A stretch of DNA of 45,414 nucleotides from an uncultured Bacteroidota bacterium (GTDB taxonomy: Bacteria > Bacteroidota > Bacteroidia > Bacteroidales > F082), in assembly GCA_900542475.1 (NCBI GenBank), contig UQNO01000016.1:1-45414 (forward strand), in the 5' to 3' direction. The notes beneath the pieces were generated by a model that searched no databases, was not told the origin of the DNA, and saw only the letters and a list, made by a program, of their open reading frames with translations. The position numbers and the translations under genes were made by a program. Below, piece after piece: positions 35,310-43,607 of the stretch. Position 1 is the stretch's first letter; every line of letters starts with the position of its first letter.

Positions 35310-37036
35310 AGGTCAATATTTTTTTGATTAATTGCTAAATATGTTTTTAAGACATCGTTCATATTCTGAATGTATGCTTTTCTGTCGGCTTTACCCCAAA
35401 AGTGAAGTTGATTTTTATCTGAATCAGTATAATATTTAAGGAAAACCCGACGCGTACAGACGGGAATGTATTCTATGGTTTTATCCATTGAAATGATTTT
35501 GTTGCGTTTTACGTCAAATGTTGAATTGTTGAGCGAAGAATTGTCTTTTGTAGAAAGTAGTGCCATATTGTCAATGCTATGAATTTCCTCAATATCGCCG
35601 TTTTCCGAAAGTGTTTTGACAATTTCGTCGAAAAGGGGGCCAAAGATTTCGCCTTTATTGGATTTGTCGTTAGGATTGTTGATTTTTTCAATCAAATCAT
35701 CAATGCGTGCAATCAAATCATTCAAAGATTCATCATTAAAACTAATCAAAGACATTTTATGGTCTATAAGCCACTTCCTTCTCGCGTCATCTTTATTCAA
35801 ACCTTCTGAATTTTGAGCGTGTATATGTTCTAAACTCCAGTTCTCTTTTTTATGTCTTTCAAATGGGAATCTCATAAACTCATCTTGTTTTTGTCTGATA
35901 GTTTCCACATTGAACAACAAGAGAATTTTCTCGATTTGTGCATCATTGCTTCCGTATGACAATTCGGAATAGTCTTTACTAAAATTAATGCTTTGTGCTA
36001 TTTTCTCGTCCAATGATTGTTGGAAATCAAATTTTGTTTTATCAACTGATTCTTTGAGTAGTTCTTGTAGAGTAATGGTTTGCGTTGCTATTAAATAACC
36101 AACTTTATGATAGACTTCAAAATTTTCATACCACTCTTTTAACTTTTGATAGTACCGTAATATTTCAAGCCAGACATTTGACTTGTCCTTTTCATTTTTT
36201 ATTTTTTCGCTGAAATAGAAAAATGTCCTGAACCGTTCTTTGTCAGAAACTTGTTTATTTGCCATAAGATTGAAGATCAATTCAATACGTGTGGCATATT
36301 TTTCAAACTTTTCGTTTGTAATGAAGTACCAGAAATTATCGTTTCTAAGTTCTTTTTCAATAGTATCCCATTGGGTTGCAATCTCCAATTGTTTTGTGTC
36401 ATCAATGCCATTATTTCTGCTTAAAAATAATGCCTTAACTAATTCCGCATTGGTCAATGGGATCTTTCCAATATTTAGTCGGGTGAATAATTTAGTTGAA
36501 TTTTCAGACGAATCCACTTCATACCAAATGATATGGACTTTGTTATTCAATTTTGTTTGAATGTCATTTGCCGCATCATCATCGCTTGCGTATTGTGTTT
36601 GTTCCTCATCGTTGAATTTTTCAAACCAATTTTTAATAATTTGTGCTGCGCCATTGATAAAATGCTCATCAATATTGCTCGGATTGTCATTGATAGATTC
36701 AAAATCTAAATTTTCAAGATAAGATTTGCTGTTCTCCCTCGTCTGATAAGAAATAGAGTACTTTATCTGAATTTTAGGCCGATATGTTTTAGTGAATTTT
36801 TGTATGAGATATAATGTTGTAAGACGTTGTTGACCATCTATCAACTCAAATTTGTCATCAACTCTTTTTACAACAATTGGTTGCAAACAGTAGTTCTTGC
36901 CTTCTTCAACTTCTGAAATATCGTTTAACAACATTTCAACTTCTTCTTTCCAGCGATAACCTCTTTGGTAATCAGCAATGAAGAAATCGCCACTAATGTT
37001 ACCAACCAATCGTAATTCTAATTTTGTATCGGTCAT
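35306..37036 (-). CDS. DUF262 + DUF1524 HNH protein
   Basis: A 576-residue protein: DUF262 motifs FIADYQRGYRW (19-29) and LIDGQQRLTTLY (65-76), FTRLNIGKIPLTNAELVKA (about 183-201), then an HNH-type DUF1524 block around WSLEHIHAQN (about 400). It lacks the usual full NxxGN pattern but keeps the His of the HNH. Gene order DUF262-HNH, DUF262, AlbA_2 with 4-base overlap and 5-base gap points to a three-gene defence operon. It starts 7 bases after the YhcG remnant. Confidence 0.86.
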   Translation of the reverse strand: MTDTKLELRLVGNISGDFFIADYQRGYRWKEEVEMLLNDISEVEEGKNYCLQPIVVKRVDDKFELIDGQQRLTTLYLIQKFTKTYRPKIQIKYSISYQTRENSKSYLENLDFESINDNPSNIDEHFINGAAQIIKNWFEKFNDEEQTQYASDDDAANDIQTKLNNKVHIIWYEVDSSENSTKLFTRLNIGKIPLTNAELVKALFLSRNNGIDDTKQLEIATQWDTIEKELRNDNFWYFITNEKFEKYATRIELIFNLMANKQVSDKERFRTFFYFSEKIKNEKDKSNVWLEILRYYQKLKEWYENFEVYHKVGYLIATQTITLQELLKESVDKTKFDFQQSLDEKIAQSINFSKDYSELSYGSNDAQIEKILLLFNVETIRQKQDEFMRFPFERHKKENWSLEHIHAQNSEGLNKDDARRKWLIDHKMSLISFNDESLNDLIARIDDLIEKINNPNDKSNKGEIFGPLFDEIVKTLSENGDIEEIHSIDNMALLSTKDNSSLNNSTFDVKRNKIISMDKTIEYIPVCTRRVFLKYYTDSDKNQLHFWGKADRKAYIQNMNDVLKTYLAINQKNIDL

Positions 37037-37042
37037 AATGTC

Positions 37043-37338
37043 TTATTTATCAATTAATGAATTATTCGCTCTCTCCAAAACATTTTCCAACTCCTCGATG
37101 GAAGGAAGCTGGGATTTGAATTGCAAACCAATGACAATTCTTCCGCAAGTTGCAGAACTATTGGGCGATTGAAATTGTCCGCAACCTGTGGACAATTATG
37201 CGACATGGATTCGTCAACAACTTGTTGGCAGTTTTCAAATCTTTTCACCACTACCTTAATCTGGCTTTGGCGGTAACGTCCTCTGATTTCGCTAATCCAC
37301 TGCTTATAATCTTTGTCTATGGCAGCAATGTCTTTCAT
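37043..37338 (-). pseudogene. gutted DUF1016 (YhcG-like) nuclease gene
   Basis: The first 28 codons, MKDIAAIDKDYKQWISEIRG and RYRQSQIK, are the usual start of DUF1016 proteins. After that comes VVVKRFENCQQVVDESMSHN and NCPQVADNF pieces recalling the middle, then a frame change; in another frame the end reads LPSIEELENVLERANNSLID then TAA at 37043-37045. A full protein is about 340 residues, so most of the gene has been deleted with a frame break. An intact 3' part of a related gene is at the right edge of the window. Confidence 0.65.
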
Positions 37339-37372
37339 GTTATTTTTTCAAAAATTAAATCCCAGCACCAGA

Positions 37373-38287
37373 TTATTCTTCATTGAAAAAATCCGTGTCT
37401 ATCCTTTTGATTTCATAAGATTGTTTAAGACTGACACCGATGTTGTTCTCTATCATAAGTTTGGTGAGCATATTGCCGTCAATCAAAACAATTTTCACCC
37501 CAGCTGCTTTTTTGCTTGTTTCAATGGCACCAGTGGAAAATGTTGTTGTCGTAATGAAAACGCCTTTAGAAGCACCTTGTTCTGTGAGTGCTCCAATAAA
37601 TTTTTGGATGTCAGGTTTTTGGACAGAACCTGTCGTGTAGCGTTTGGCCTGTATGTAAATGTTGTCAAGACCAAGTTTGTCTTCCTTTATGATGCCGTCA
37701 ATGCCGTCATCATGCGAAATTTGCGTTACTACACCTGCATTATCAAGACTGCCCCCATAGCCCATGGAAACAAGAAGTTTTACTACTAATTGCTCGAAAA
37801 ATTTTGGGGATTGGCTTTTTACATGGTCGAGTAAATCACTTGCAAGAGTGGCATTGATTTCACCGAATGCTTCGTCCATTAATTCTGAAGGTGTTTTTGA
37901 TGGTTCATCTACTGTCACATTCTCTTGGTCACTCGTGTCCTTTTGACCGTATGCAAAAACAGCAAACGATGGATAATGCTCGCCAAGATACTTTGGTGTG
38001 ATTGTGGTTATGCCAGTGGCCAATAAACTCTTACCTTCGGGGGTGATCATATTGACGCCTCGTTTTGGACGTTGTAGCAAACCAGCCTTACCTAAATAGG
38101 TGGTTGCCCACTGGGTTCTGTTGTGAAGTTTAGTCTCTGAACCGCCTGACACTTTTTCTGCTACTTCAATATCGGACAAAGAAAAAACATGTGCCATGTC
38201 ATCCATTAGACTTTTTAGAGTGTGCTCTTTTCCGTCATTTAGTACATTAAGAACGGGATATAGAAATTTGTCAAATGTTGGTACCAT
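37373..38287 (-). CDS. Mrr-family restriction endonuclease
   Basis: A 304-residue type IV-like nuclease. An N-terminal winged-helix Mrr_N domain (about 1-90) is followed by a linker and an Mrr_cat PD-(D/E)xK domain from about 155. The active-site pattern is Asp197 (GIDG), then Gln213 and Lys215 (IQAKRY), and KGVFITTTTFSTGA further on. Mrr enzymes cut methylated or otherwise modified DNA. It lies 4 bases after an XRE regulator and is probably co-transcribed with it. The base composition is near that of the island. Confidence 0.9.
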   Translation of the reverse strand: MVPTFDKFLYPVLNVLNDGKEHTLKSLMDDMAHVFSLSDIEVAEKVSGGSETKLHNRTQWATTYLGKAGLLQRPKRGVNMITPEGKSLLATGITTITPKYLGEHYPSFAVFAYGQKDTSDQENVTVDEPSKTPSELMDEAFGEINATLASDLLDHVKSQSPKFFEQLVVKLLVSMGYGGSLDNAGVVTQISHDDGIDGIIKEDKLGLDNIYIQAKRYTTGSVQKPDIQKFIGALTEQGASKGVFITTTTFSTGAIETSKKAAGVKIVLIDGNMLTKLMIENNIGVSLKQSYEIKRIDTDFFNEE

Positions 38288-38291
38288 ATCA

Positions 38292-38510
38292 TTAGTTATT
38301 AGAGTTTAACAATGTTTTTACATCAACGCCCAACACTTTGGCAATATCGAACAACTGTTCAACTGTTGGCTGATTAATGTTTCGCACCCAACGAGAAATA
38401 GTGTTTTCGGTTTTTCCCAATTGAAGAGCAAGCCATTTGCCACTTTTGTTTTGCTCGGCAAGCACCACCTTCAGGCGATTCTTGTTTGAATGTTCGTCTA
38501 TTTGTTGCAT
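38292..38510 (-). CDS. XRE-type helix-turn-helix regulator
   Basis: A 72-residue protein that is nearly all one HTH_3 domain: GKWLALQLGKTENTISRWVR (about 28-47) is the recognition unit, followed by QPTVEQLFDIAKVLGVDVKTL. It has its own promoter (38536-38543) and ends 4 bases before the Mrr gene, so it probably controls the pair, a common layout in restriction loci. Confidence 0.88.
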   Translation of the reverse strand: MQQIDEHSNKNRLKVVLAEQNKSGKWLALQLGKTENTISRWVRNINQPTVEQLFDIAKVLGVDVKTLLNSNN

Positions 38511-38535
38511 ATTGCTTCAATTTATAATAACGATA

Positions 38536-38543
38536 CAAAGGTA
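38536..38543 (-). promoter_or_regulatory. promoter -7 box (TACCTTTG) for the XRE-Mrr operon
   Basis: TACCTTTG fits TAnnTTTG, 25 bases before the regulator's ATG. A run of T precedes it; no clear -33 TTTG. Confidence 0.6.
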
Positions 38544-38611
38544 CAAAAAAATATCAACACGGAGATGTTTTTTCGACATAAAAAAAACATTTTTAGCCAG
38601 AAGATAAATAT

Positions 38612-38634
38612 AAAGCCCCATTTTCAGGGGCTTT
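38612..38634. terminator. terminator hairpin AAAGCCCC/GGGGCTTT
   Basis: An 8-bp stem (38612-38619 with 38627-38634) with a 7-base loop. On the minus strand it lies just after the DUF3987 remnant; its T-run is short (TTTATATTT). Confidence 0.6.
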
Positions 38635-38655
38635 TGAAAAATACAGATAACAATG

Positions 38656-39725
38656 TTACGGCTTGCCGTAACTGTCGTGGGCAAGATGCTTAAGTTGTCC
38701 GCCAACGCAAAAACGGCTGATGTATTTCTCGGCAGTCTTGGCTGGAATTTTCAATTTTTCGGCAACGGCAAGATAGGCCTTGCGGTCGAACTCTGGCGGA
38801 AGGTTGTCGAGAAATGTTTGTTTGATAATTGTGGGGGCTTTGCCATTTGTTGCCGTTTCGGTGGCTGGCAATGAACCGAAAACTTTGGCGGTGTGCTGAA
38901 GAAGCATACGAGCCATAGTGATGGCTGTTTGAAAATCCGAGTCGTCGCAGACGATGAGGTTTGAAGGTTCTTTGCCGTCAATGACACGAAGCGAAGTGAG
39001 TATCATGGCGATACGGAATGTTATCAGTCCCAATCTTCTGACCGAAGCCACAATGTCAAGCCCGAAAAGGTTTGAATATTCCTTTTTCACTTGTGCAAAA
39101 AAAAAATTGAATTCTTCCTATTGTCGGGCAGACAGAGCGAAGCGAATGGGCTGCGGGGCTTTCAAGATATTGTACAAATCGAAAAACTGCTTGCCCAATT
39201 GCTCAAAATGTTGGTCGAGCGTTTTTTCGTTGTCGGCAAAGACATCATTCCATTCCAAACGTACATTCATATAGTAGAATATGAAACGGCTGAACAAGCC
39301 GTTTTCAGCATCGGGAATGAGTGAAAGGATTTGTCGAGGTGTACCGGAAAGCAACGCAGACAAGCGAGGCTTGGCAAGTTCGACAAACTAAATTCTTTGA
39401 TTTTCGGCTGCACCTCAGCAATTCAAACAAGTTTGATTGCATTCGGTTTGCACGAAAATTCACGGTCTTTGCGGCGAGTGTAGGAAATCATTTCATGATG
39501 GAACGCCTTGCGGAAACCATCTGAGAAATTGCCATAGTCGGATTTGAAAGTGTTGGCAAGCGTGTCGCCCTCTGTCTCAAACATCAGTCCAATGCCACCA
39601 TTATCGTTGAGAACCTGATAAACCGAAGTTGCACTGCTGTTGGCAGGAATCAACAGGGTTTTGATGGGCGGTTCATTGTTCTTCTTGTCTTGTACATATC
39701 TTATTTGCAAGGTTTTACTATGCAA
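38656..39725 (-). pseudogene. broken DUF3987 (primase-like) gene
   Basis: Three pieces in order make up the C-terminal part of a DUF3987 protein: PANSSATSVYQVLNDNGG to YTRRKDREF (39725-39423), SALLSGTPRQILSLIPDAEN to IRFALSARQ (39363-39118) and KKEYSNLFGLDIVASVRRLG to the end (39090-38656). The first and second pieces are in different frames; the second and third share a frame and are split by a TAG at 39118-39120 where a Gln codon is expected. The 5' part (several hundred codons) is missing, and a promoter (39723-39730) abuts the cut end. Such genes are typical of mobile elements. Confidence 0.75.
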
Positions 39726-39730
39726 AGGTA
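39723..39730 (-). promoter_or_regulatory. promoter -7 box (TACCTTTG) at the broken end of the DUF3987 gene
   Basis: TACCTTTG followed by CAT; it touches the first codons of the remnant. It may be a relic of another gene joined here by deletion. Confidence 0.45.
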
Positions 39731-39896
39731 CAAAATTCTGTTGACACGCACAAATTTTAAAACGTTTATTTTATTGATATACAGCAGATTAACACCTTGC
39801 TAACGCTCGACCATATAACTCGATAGCCGACAACATACAATTAATCGACTTATCTAACAATGCTCTATATATGGGATTATCTTTCATATATACTTA

Positions 39897-41585
39897 CTAA
39901 TCAAACAAATTTAGTTGCAACATTTTATTCATTTCGATATTGTCGAACAAATAAAATTTATCACCTTTAATTTTTGCCACTTTCCTCAAATCAATTCTCA
40001 TGAGTATATCTTTTGTAATCATGCGTTTAGCATCACCAAATGATATGCTTTTTAACAAATTTTCGACAATATCCGTATTCAGAAGATTCCATATATACTC
40101 AGCTTGTTCTAAAGTGTCGAAGCCAATAAAATAGCAAGTGTCATCCAACATAACAGGTTTGTCATTTTGAGGTTTTACCAAACAAAAATGAAACGTCTTG
40201 TACAAACCGGAGATAGCTATTTTATATGGTTTGAAAGAATAATCCCCAATACCGAAAATCGAAAAATTGCATTTCCCTCTATAAATACTCGATTTTCTCC
40301 TTTGGAACAAATTTATGTGCTTATTCAGATATTCAAATGTTTGCGGATAATTCTTAATGTAGGAAGTGTCTTGTCCTACACACTTTTGTGTAACAATGGT
40401 CATTTTCCGCGTAGGATTTGCAATAGTAGTCCTCAAATCTGAACTTTTTAGCAATGGATAAACCAAATTGTCTTCAAGCGAGAAATGTTCACCCAACTTA
40501 TTGCAATATGAATTACCATCATACTCAAGTTCCATAACCTTTGAACAATCATGTTTTATACCTTGTCGCCATACAAATGGTGATATTCCATCTATGGCGT
40601 TATCTGCCGATAATACAGACATAAATTTATTATTCTTCCACCCGAAATCACATTTGATTTCAGAAGTGTAAAAATCAGATTCTTGGCAATAATATTCGGT
40701 GTCTTGATTCAATTGGCACGAGAATAAAGCCGCATCAACACTGACATCAAATTCTTTTTTTGCATCAATATTTTGTTTTTTCAAATTAGCAATTGGCAAT
40801 TTCAGCTTTGGAATATCATATACTATATTCTTGATTACTGTATTTTTGACTAAAAAAGCCATTTTGCCTTTATAGTGTCCAAAGTTTTTCAACAAGTCGA
40901 TGATTATGTATTCTGCAATGTCAAAGTTCCCTTTTCCTGTCATAGCATCAAGTCCTTTATGTTGCTTGAAGTTTGACTTTTGCGGTAGATTTTTTGAATT
41001 CATTGCACCCAATTCCGAGTTTGTAACCCATGGCGGATTACCAATAAGCAACAATTCATTTTCTCCTATCGAATTTTTTATAGTTTGATAATTGTAATCG
41101 AATATGTTAGAATGAATAATATGTATTTCAGGTCTCCGCTTGTCCGGATTATTAATAAAAAAATCTAAGACGTTGAATTTCGCCTGCCAAATGTGTTTTT
41201 TTTGAATTTCTACGCCAAATATTATATCAACATCATCAAAAGTGCCTAACACCGAAAGAATAAAATGTCCTTTTCCACAAGTTGGTTCAACTACTACCTT
41301 TGGTGAAAACCCATTGTTTTTCAATTTAACCGTTACAAGAGTTGCTAAATTTTGATTTGTTTGGAAATCACCATATTCTACATCGCTTTCGCAAGCCTTA
41401 TACGCATAAGGATAATTTAAACCTTCGACTAACTGCAATAGTTCAGAATCGCTCGCAAAAAAATCTTGAATACCACACTCTTTTTGAAGAAACCTGTTGG
41501 CTCCTTCTATAGTAGTAAGAACACCTTTATTACTTTTGAGAAAACTAAAGGCAGAATTGCTTATGTCGGCATCCAAAAGTTTCAT
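39897..41585 (-). CDS. type II DNA adenine-N6 methyltransferase
   Basis: A 562-residue gamma-type N6-adenine methyltransferase. Motif I VEPTCGKGHFI (99-109) binds S-adenosylmethionine and motif IV NPPW (183-186) is the catalytic signature; the target-recognition part fills the C-terminal half. It overlaps the preceding endonuclease gene by 4 bases (41582-41585), so the pair is a restriction-modification system. The recognition site cannot be told. Downstream is 171 bases of non-coding DNA before the DUF3987 remnant. Confidence 0.9.
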   Translation of the reverse strand: MKLLDADISNSAFSFLKSNKGVLTTIEGANRFLQKECGIQDFFASDSELLQLVEGLNYPYAYKACESDVEYGDFQTNQNLATLVTVKLKNNGFSPKVVVEPTCGKGHFILSVLGTFDDVDIIFGVEIQKKHIWQAKFNVLDFFINNPDKRRPEIHIIHSNIFDYNYQTIKNSIGENELLLIGNPPWVTNSELGAMNSKNLPQKSNFKQHKGLDAMTGKGNFDIAEYIIIDLLKNFGHYKGKMAFLVKNTVIKNIVYDIPKLKLPIANLKKQNIDAKKEFDVSVDAALFSCQLNQDTEYYCQESDFYTSEIKCDFGWKNNKFMSVLSADNAIDGISPFVWRQGIKHDCSKVMELEYDGNSYCNKLGEHFSLEDNLVYPLLKSSDLRTTIANPTRKMTIVTQKCVGQDTSYIKNYPQTFEYLNKHINLFQRRKSSIYRGKCNFSIFGIGDYSFKPYKIAISGLYKTFHFCLVKPQNDKPVMLDDTCYFIGFDTLEQAEYIWNLLNTDIVENLLKSISFGDAKRMITKDILMRIDLRKVAKIKGDKFYLFDNIEMNKMLQLNLFD

Positions 41586-42259
41586 TTTCCGTTTACTTCA
41601 TCAACTATTTTATTGACACCCGATACTGTTTGCTCTAACGAAACAACTCTTTGGTATTGCAATCTCCATTGTAAGGCATTAGAAATTGTCAAATATCCTT
41701 GTTTCGGCGGATTTTTCAATATCATCTTTGCCATATTTAGCAAAGTGATTTCATCCGCAGGAATATTTCTGTCTGTCAGGTAGGCCACAATATCTTCTTC
41801 ATTTGCCTTATCCTTAATCATTTCACGCAAACGATAGGTTGTAGTATAATCTGCCGTTCTTTCACTTGAGATAAACGCACAACTTACAAAGTGTAGGGTT
41901 GTGGTCTTGGTTTTGGCATTATCTACTTTGTTGTAGACAAAAACCAAGATATTGTAACCCAACCCAAATATCTTTTGTTTGGCGTCCTTATATGGACAGG
42001 ATGATTGGGGCTGTTTTATGGATGTAACTTTGATATCGGTTAAAATGTCCTTTGATGGCAAATCTATACCACTTGCGGATGATCCTATTGTTACGGAATA
42101 TTTGGATTTTAATTGTTGTTGGAATTTATGCTCAACGTAAGTGCCAACAGCTTTACCATCGGTTATGCCGTATAGTTCGCTATTCTTTATCGTTGATTCT
42201 GTCGTGCAAAATAGTTTTGCTTCTGCTCGCAGTTTTTCTATAGTAAGTTTTGGTTTCAT
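41582..42259 (-). CDS. type II restriction endonuclease, PD-(D/E)xK type
   Basis: A 225-residue protein. A likely active site is GIDLPSKDILTDIKVTS (64-80), with Asp66, then Asp75 and Lys77 as D-x-K. The rest has no match I know. Being first in a 4-base overlapping pair with a methyltransferase supports its role as the nuclease. It is the R gene before the M gene, an order that usually needs extra regulation; no control protein is seen. The leader to the -7 box is about 60 bases. Confidence 0.8.
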   Translation of the reverse strand: MKPKLTIEKLRAEAKLFCTTESTIKNSELYGITDGKAVGTYVEHKFQQQLKSKYSVTIGSSASGIDLPSKDILTDIKVTSIKQPQSSCPYKDAKQKIFGLGYNILVFVYNKVDNAKTKTTTLHFVSCAFISSERTADYTTTYRLREMIKDKANEEDIVAYLTDRNIPADEITLLNMAKMILKNPPKQGYLTISNALQWRLQYQRVVSLEQTVSGVNKIVDEVNGK

Positions 42260-42310
42260 ATTTATTTGTCTGTTTTATAATATTTTATTTTAATCAAGAT
42301 ATAAAGTTTA

Positions 42311-42326
42311 TATCTTTGCAAATTTA
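42311..42326. promoter_or_regulatory. back-to-back promoter boxes upstream of the restriction gene
   Basis: TATCTTTG on the plus strand (42311-42318) abuts TAAATTTG on the minus strand (42319-42326). The minus box would serve the restriction-modification pair; the plus box would run toward the 3' end of the integrase, antisense. Confidence 0.45.
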
Positions 42327-42424
42327 CTAAAATTCTCGCTATCCTTAGCATTTATCTTATGTTAAGTTTTTAACTATCTTACTATGCGACTAAATATGAC
42401 ATACACGCATACCAATTTTTTGTT

Positions 42425-43147
42425 TTAGAATGCATTATCAAGTAAGTCGCTTGCTTCGCCTTTCTTCTTGTCAATGATTTGGGCGTAAACCTGCGTGGTG
42501 GCAATGGATTTATGACCGAGCAGTTTGCTGACGGTGTATAAATCTGTGCCAAGGGTTAGCCCCATAGTGGCGAAAGTGTGGCGAGCAGTATGAAAAGTAA
42601 CGTGTTTTTTGATTCCAGATTGTGCCACCCATCGGCGAATGACAGTATCAATATTTGACGCTGTGGGAAGATTGGCGAACACAAGCGGACTGTCGGTCTG
42701 TTCAGGCATCCACTCTTTGGCGGCGTTGGGTATCTTGCCAGCAAGCGGCTTGCCTGTTTTCTTCATTATTATCTCAAAACGCATGGCGTTGCCATCGGTC
42801 TTGATGTTGCTCCATTGCAGGTTTCGCACATCGCTGATTCGTAAGCCAGTGAAACAGGCAAAGAGAAACGCTTGCTTGATTTGGGTTTGTTTGAGCGGTG
42901 TCTGCATAAGGATTTTCACCTCATCGATGGTGAGATAGTCCATTTGCACATCGGAACGTACAGGCATTTCTTTGTTCTGCATCTTGGCGAATGGTGTGTT
43001 CTCTGGTATTATGCAGAGATTGAGAAACTCATACGAGCGCACGCCATTCCGATAGATGTCGAGATAGATGCTTTGGTTGCCATTTGCGAGTTTTTTGAAT
43101 CGCAAACGTATTGGTTCTTTTGCCTTTGGGGTGCGTTTTCTTGCCAT
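42425..43147 (-). CDS. tyrosine recombinase lacking the core-binding domain
   Basis: A 240-residue protein from the ATG at 43147. The N-terminus MARKRTPKAKEPIRLRFKKL is the arm-binding domain of Bacteroides-type integrases; after about 60 residues it jumps to YLTIDEVKILMQTP and the catalytic domain. Catalytic residues are present: Arg103 (TGLRISD), His186 and Arg189 (HTARH), His212 (LGH) and Tyr221 (TTQVYAQI). Family members have about 380-410 residues, so the SAM-like core-binding domain of roughly 120-150 residues is missing in frame. It is likely defective, a relic of the element that brought the island. Confidence 0.85.
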   Translation of the reverse strand: MARKRTPKAKEPIRLRFKKLANGNQSIYLDIYRNGVRSYEFLNLCIIPENTPFAKMQNKEMPVRSDVQMDYLTIDEVKILMQTPLKQTQIKQAFLFACFTGLRISDVRNLQWSNIKTDGNAMRFEIIMKKTGKPLAGKIPNAAKEWMPEQTDSPLVFANLPTASNIDTVIRRWVAQSGIKKHVTFHTARHTFATMGLTLGTDLYTVSKLLGHKSIATTQVYAQIIDKKKGEASDLLDNAF

Positions 43148-43170
43148 ATCGTTTCGTGTTTCTTGCACTG

Positions 43171-43178
43171 CAAAGATA
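43171..43178 (-). promoter_or_regulatory. promoter -7 box (TATCTTTG) for the integrase
   Basis: TATCTTTG lies 23 bases before the integrase ATG and is followed by GCAGTGCAA, a near-palindrome shared with the structured-RNA promoter. Confidence 0.6.
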
Positions 43179-43356
43179 CAAAAAATATCAATATGTAAGT
43201 AACAAATAGGTAACAAAAATAAGATAAAATAACGAGTAACAAGGATAATTGAAAACCTTGTTTATTTACTTATATTATTGTATATCAATATGTTTTAGTT
43301 ATTGTTGGTTATGGGGGATTGCGAGGTTTGCATAGCGTTTGCTATTTATTCAAGGC

Positions 43357-43471
43357 GCTCTGAAAATTTGGCGATTAGAAGATTTCCATCATTGAACAAG
43401 TTACGTAAACGTCCACTTTTAGCGTGGTTGGAACTTATTTGATGGACGGGTTACGCCAAATACTTCAGAGC
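43357..43471. repeat. nested 115-bp inverted-repeat structure in the gene-free region
   Basis: The 460-base gap between the integrase and the thioredoxin gene (43148-43607) has no gene. It holds nested inverted repeats: GCTCTGAAAATTTGGCG (43357-43373) with CGCCAAATACTTCAGAGC (43454-43471), then CCATCA/TGATGG (43386-43391, 43440-43445), AAGTT/AACTT (43398-43402, 43432-43436) and CCAC/GTGG (43413-43416, 43424-43427). Such a long imperfect foldback next to an integrase could be an element end, attachment region or MITE-like repeat. Confidence 0.5.
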
Positions 43472-43607
43472 TCAATAAGGGAAGTTCACGCTTTCTTTAT
43501 GTCTGAATAGTTGCCGACACGAATACAAAACGGAAAAGCCGAAAACTACCGCAAAGAGCAGGCATAATTCAAAGTTGCACCCAATATTTGCGCTTTGTGT
43601 CTTTATT

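Noticed and set aside
29065..42371. 15-base direct repeat TTATGTTAAGTTTTT at 29065-29079 and 42357-42371 as attachment cores
   Set aside because: AT-rich 15-mers recur by chance in 45 kb, and neither copy is at a plausible island end or tRNA.
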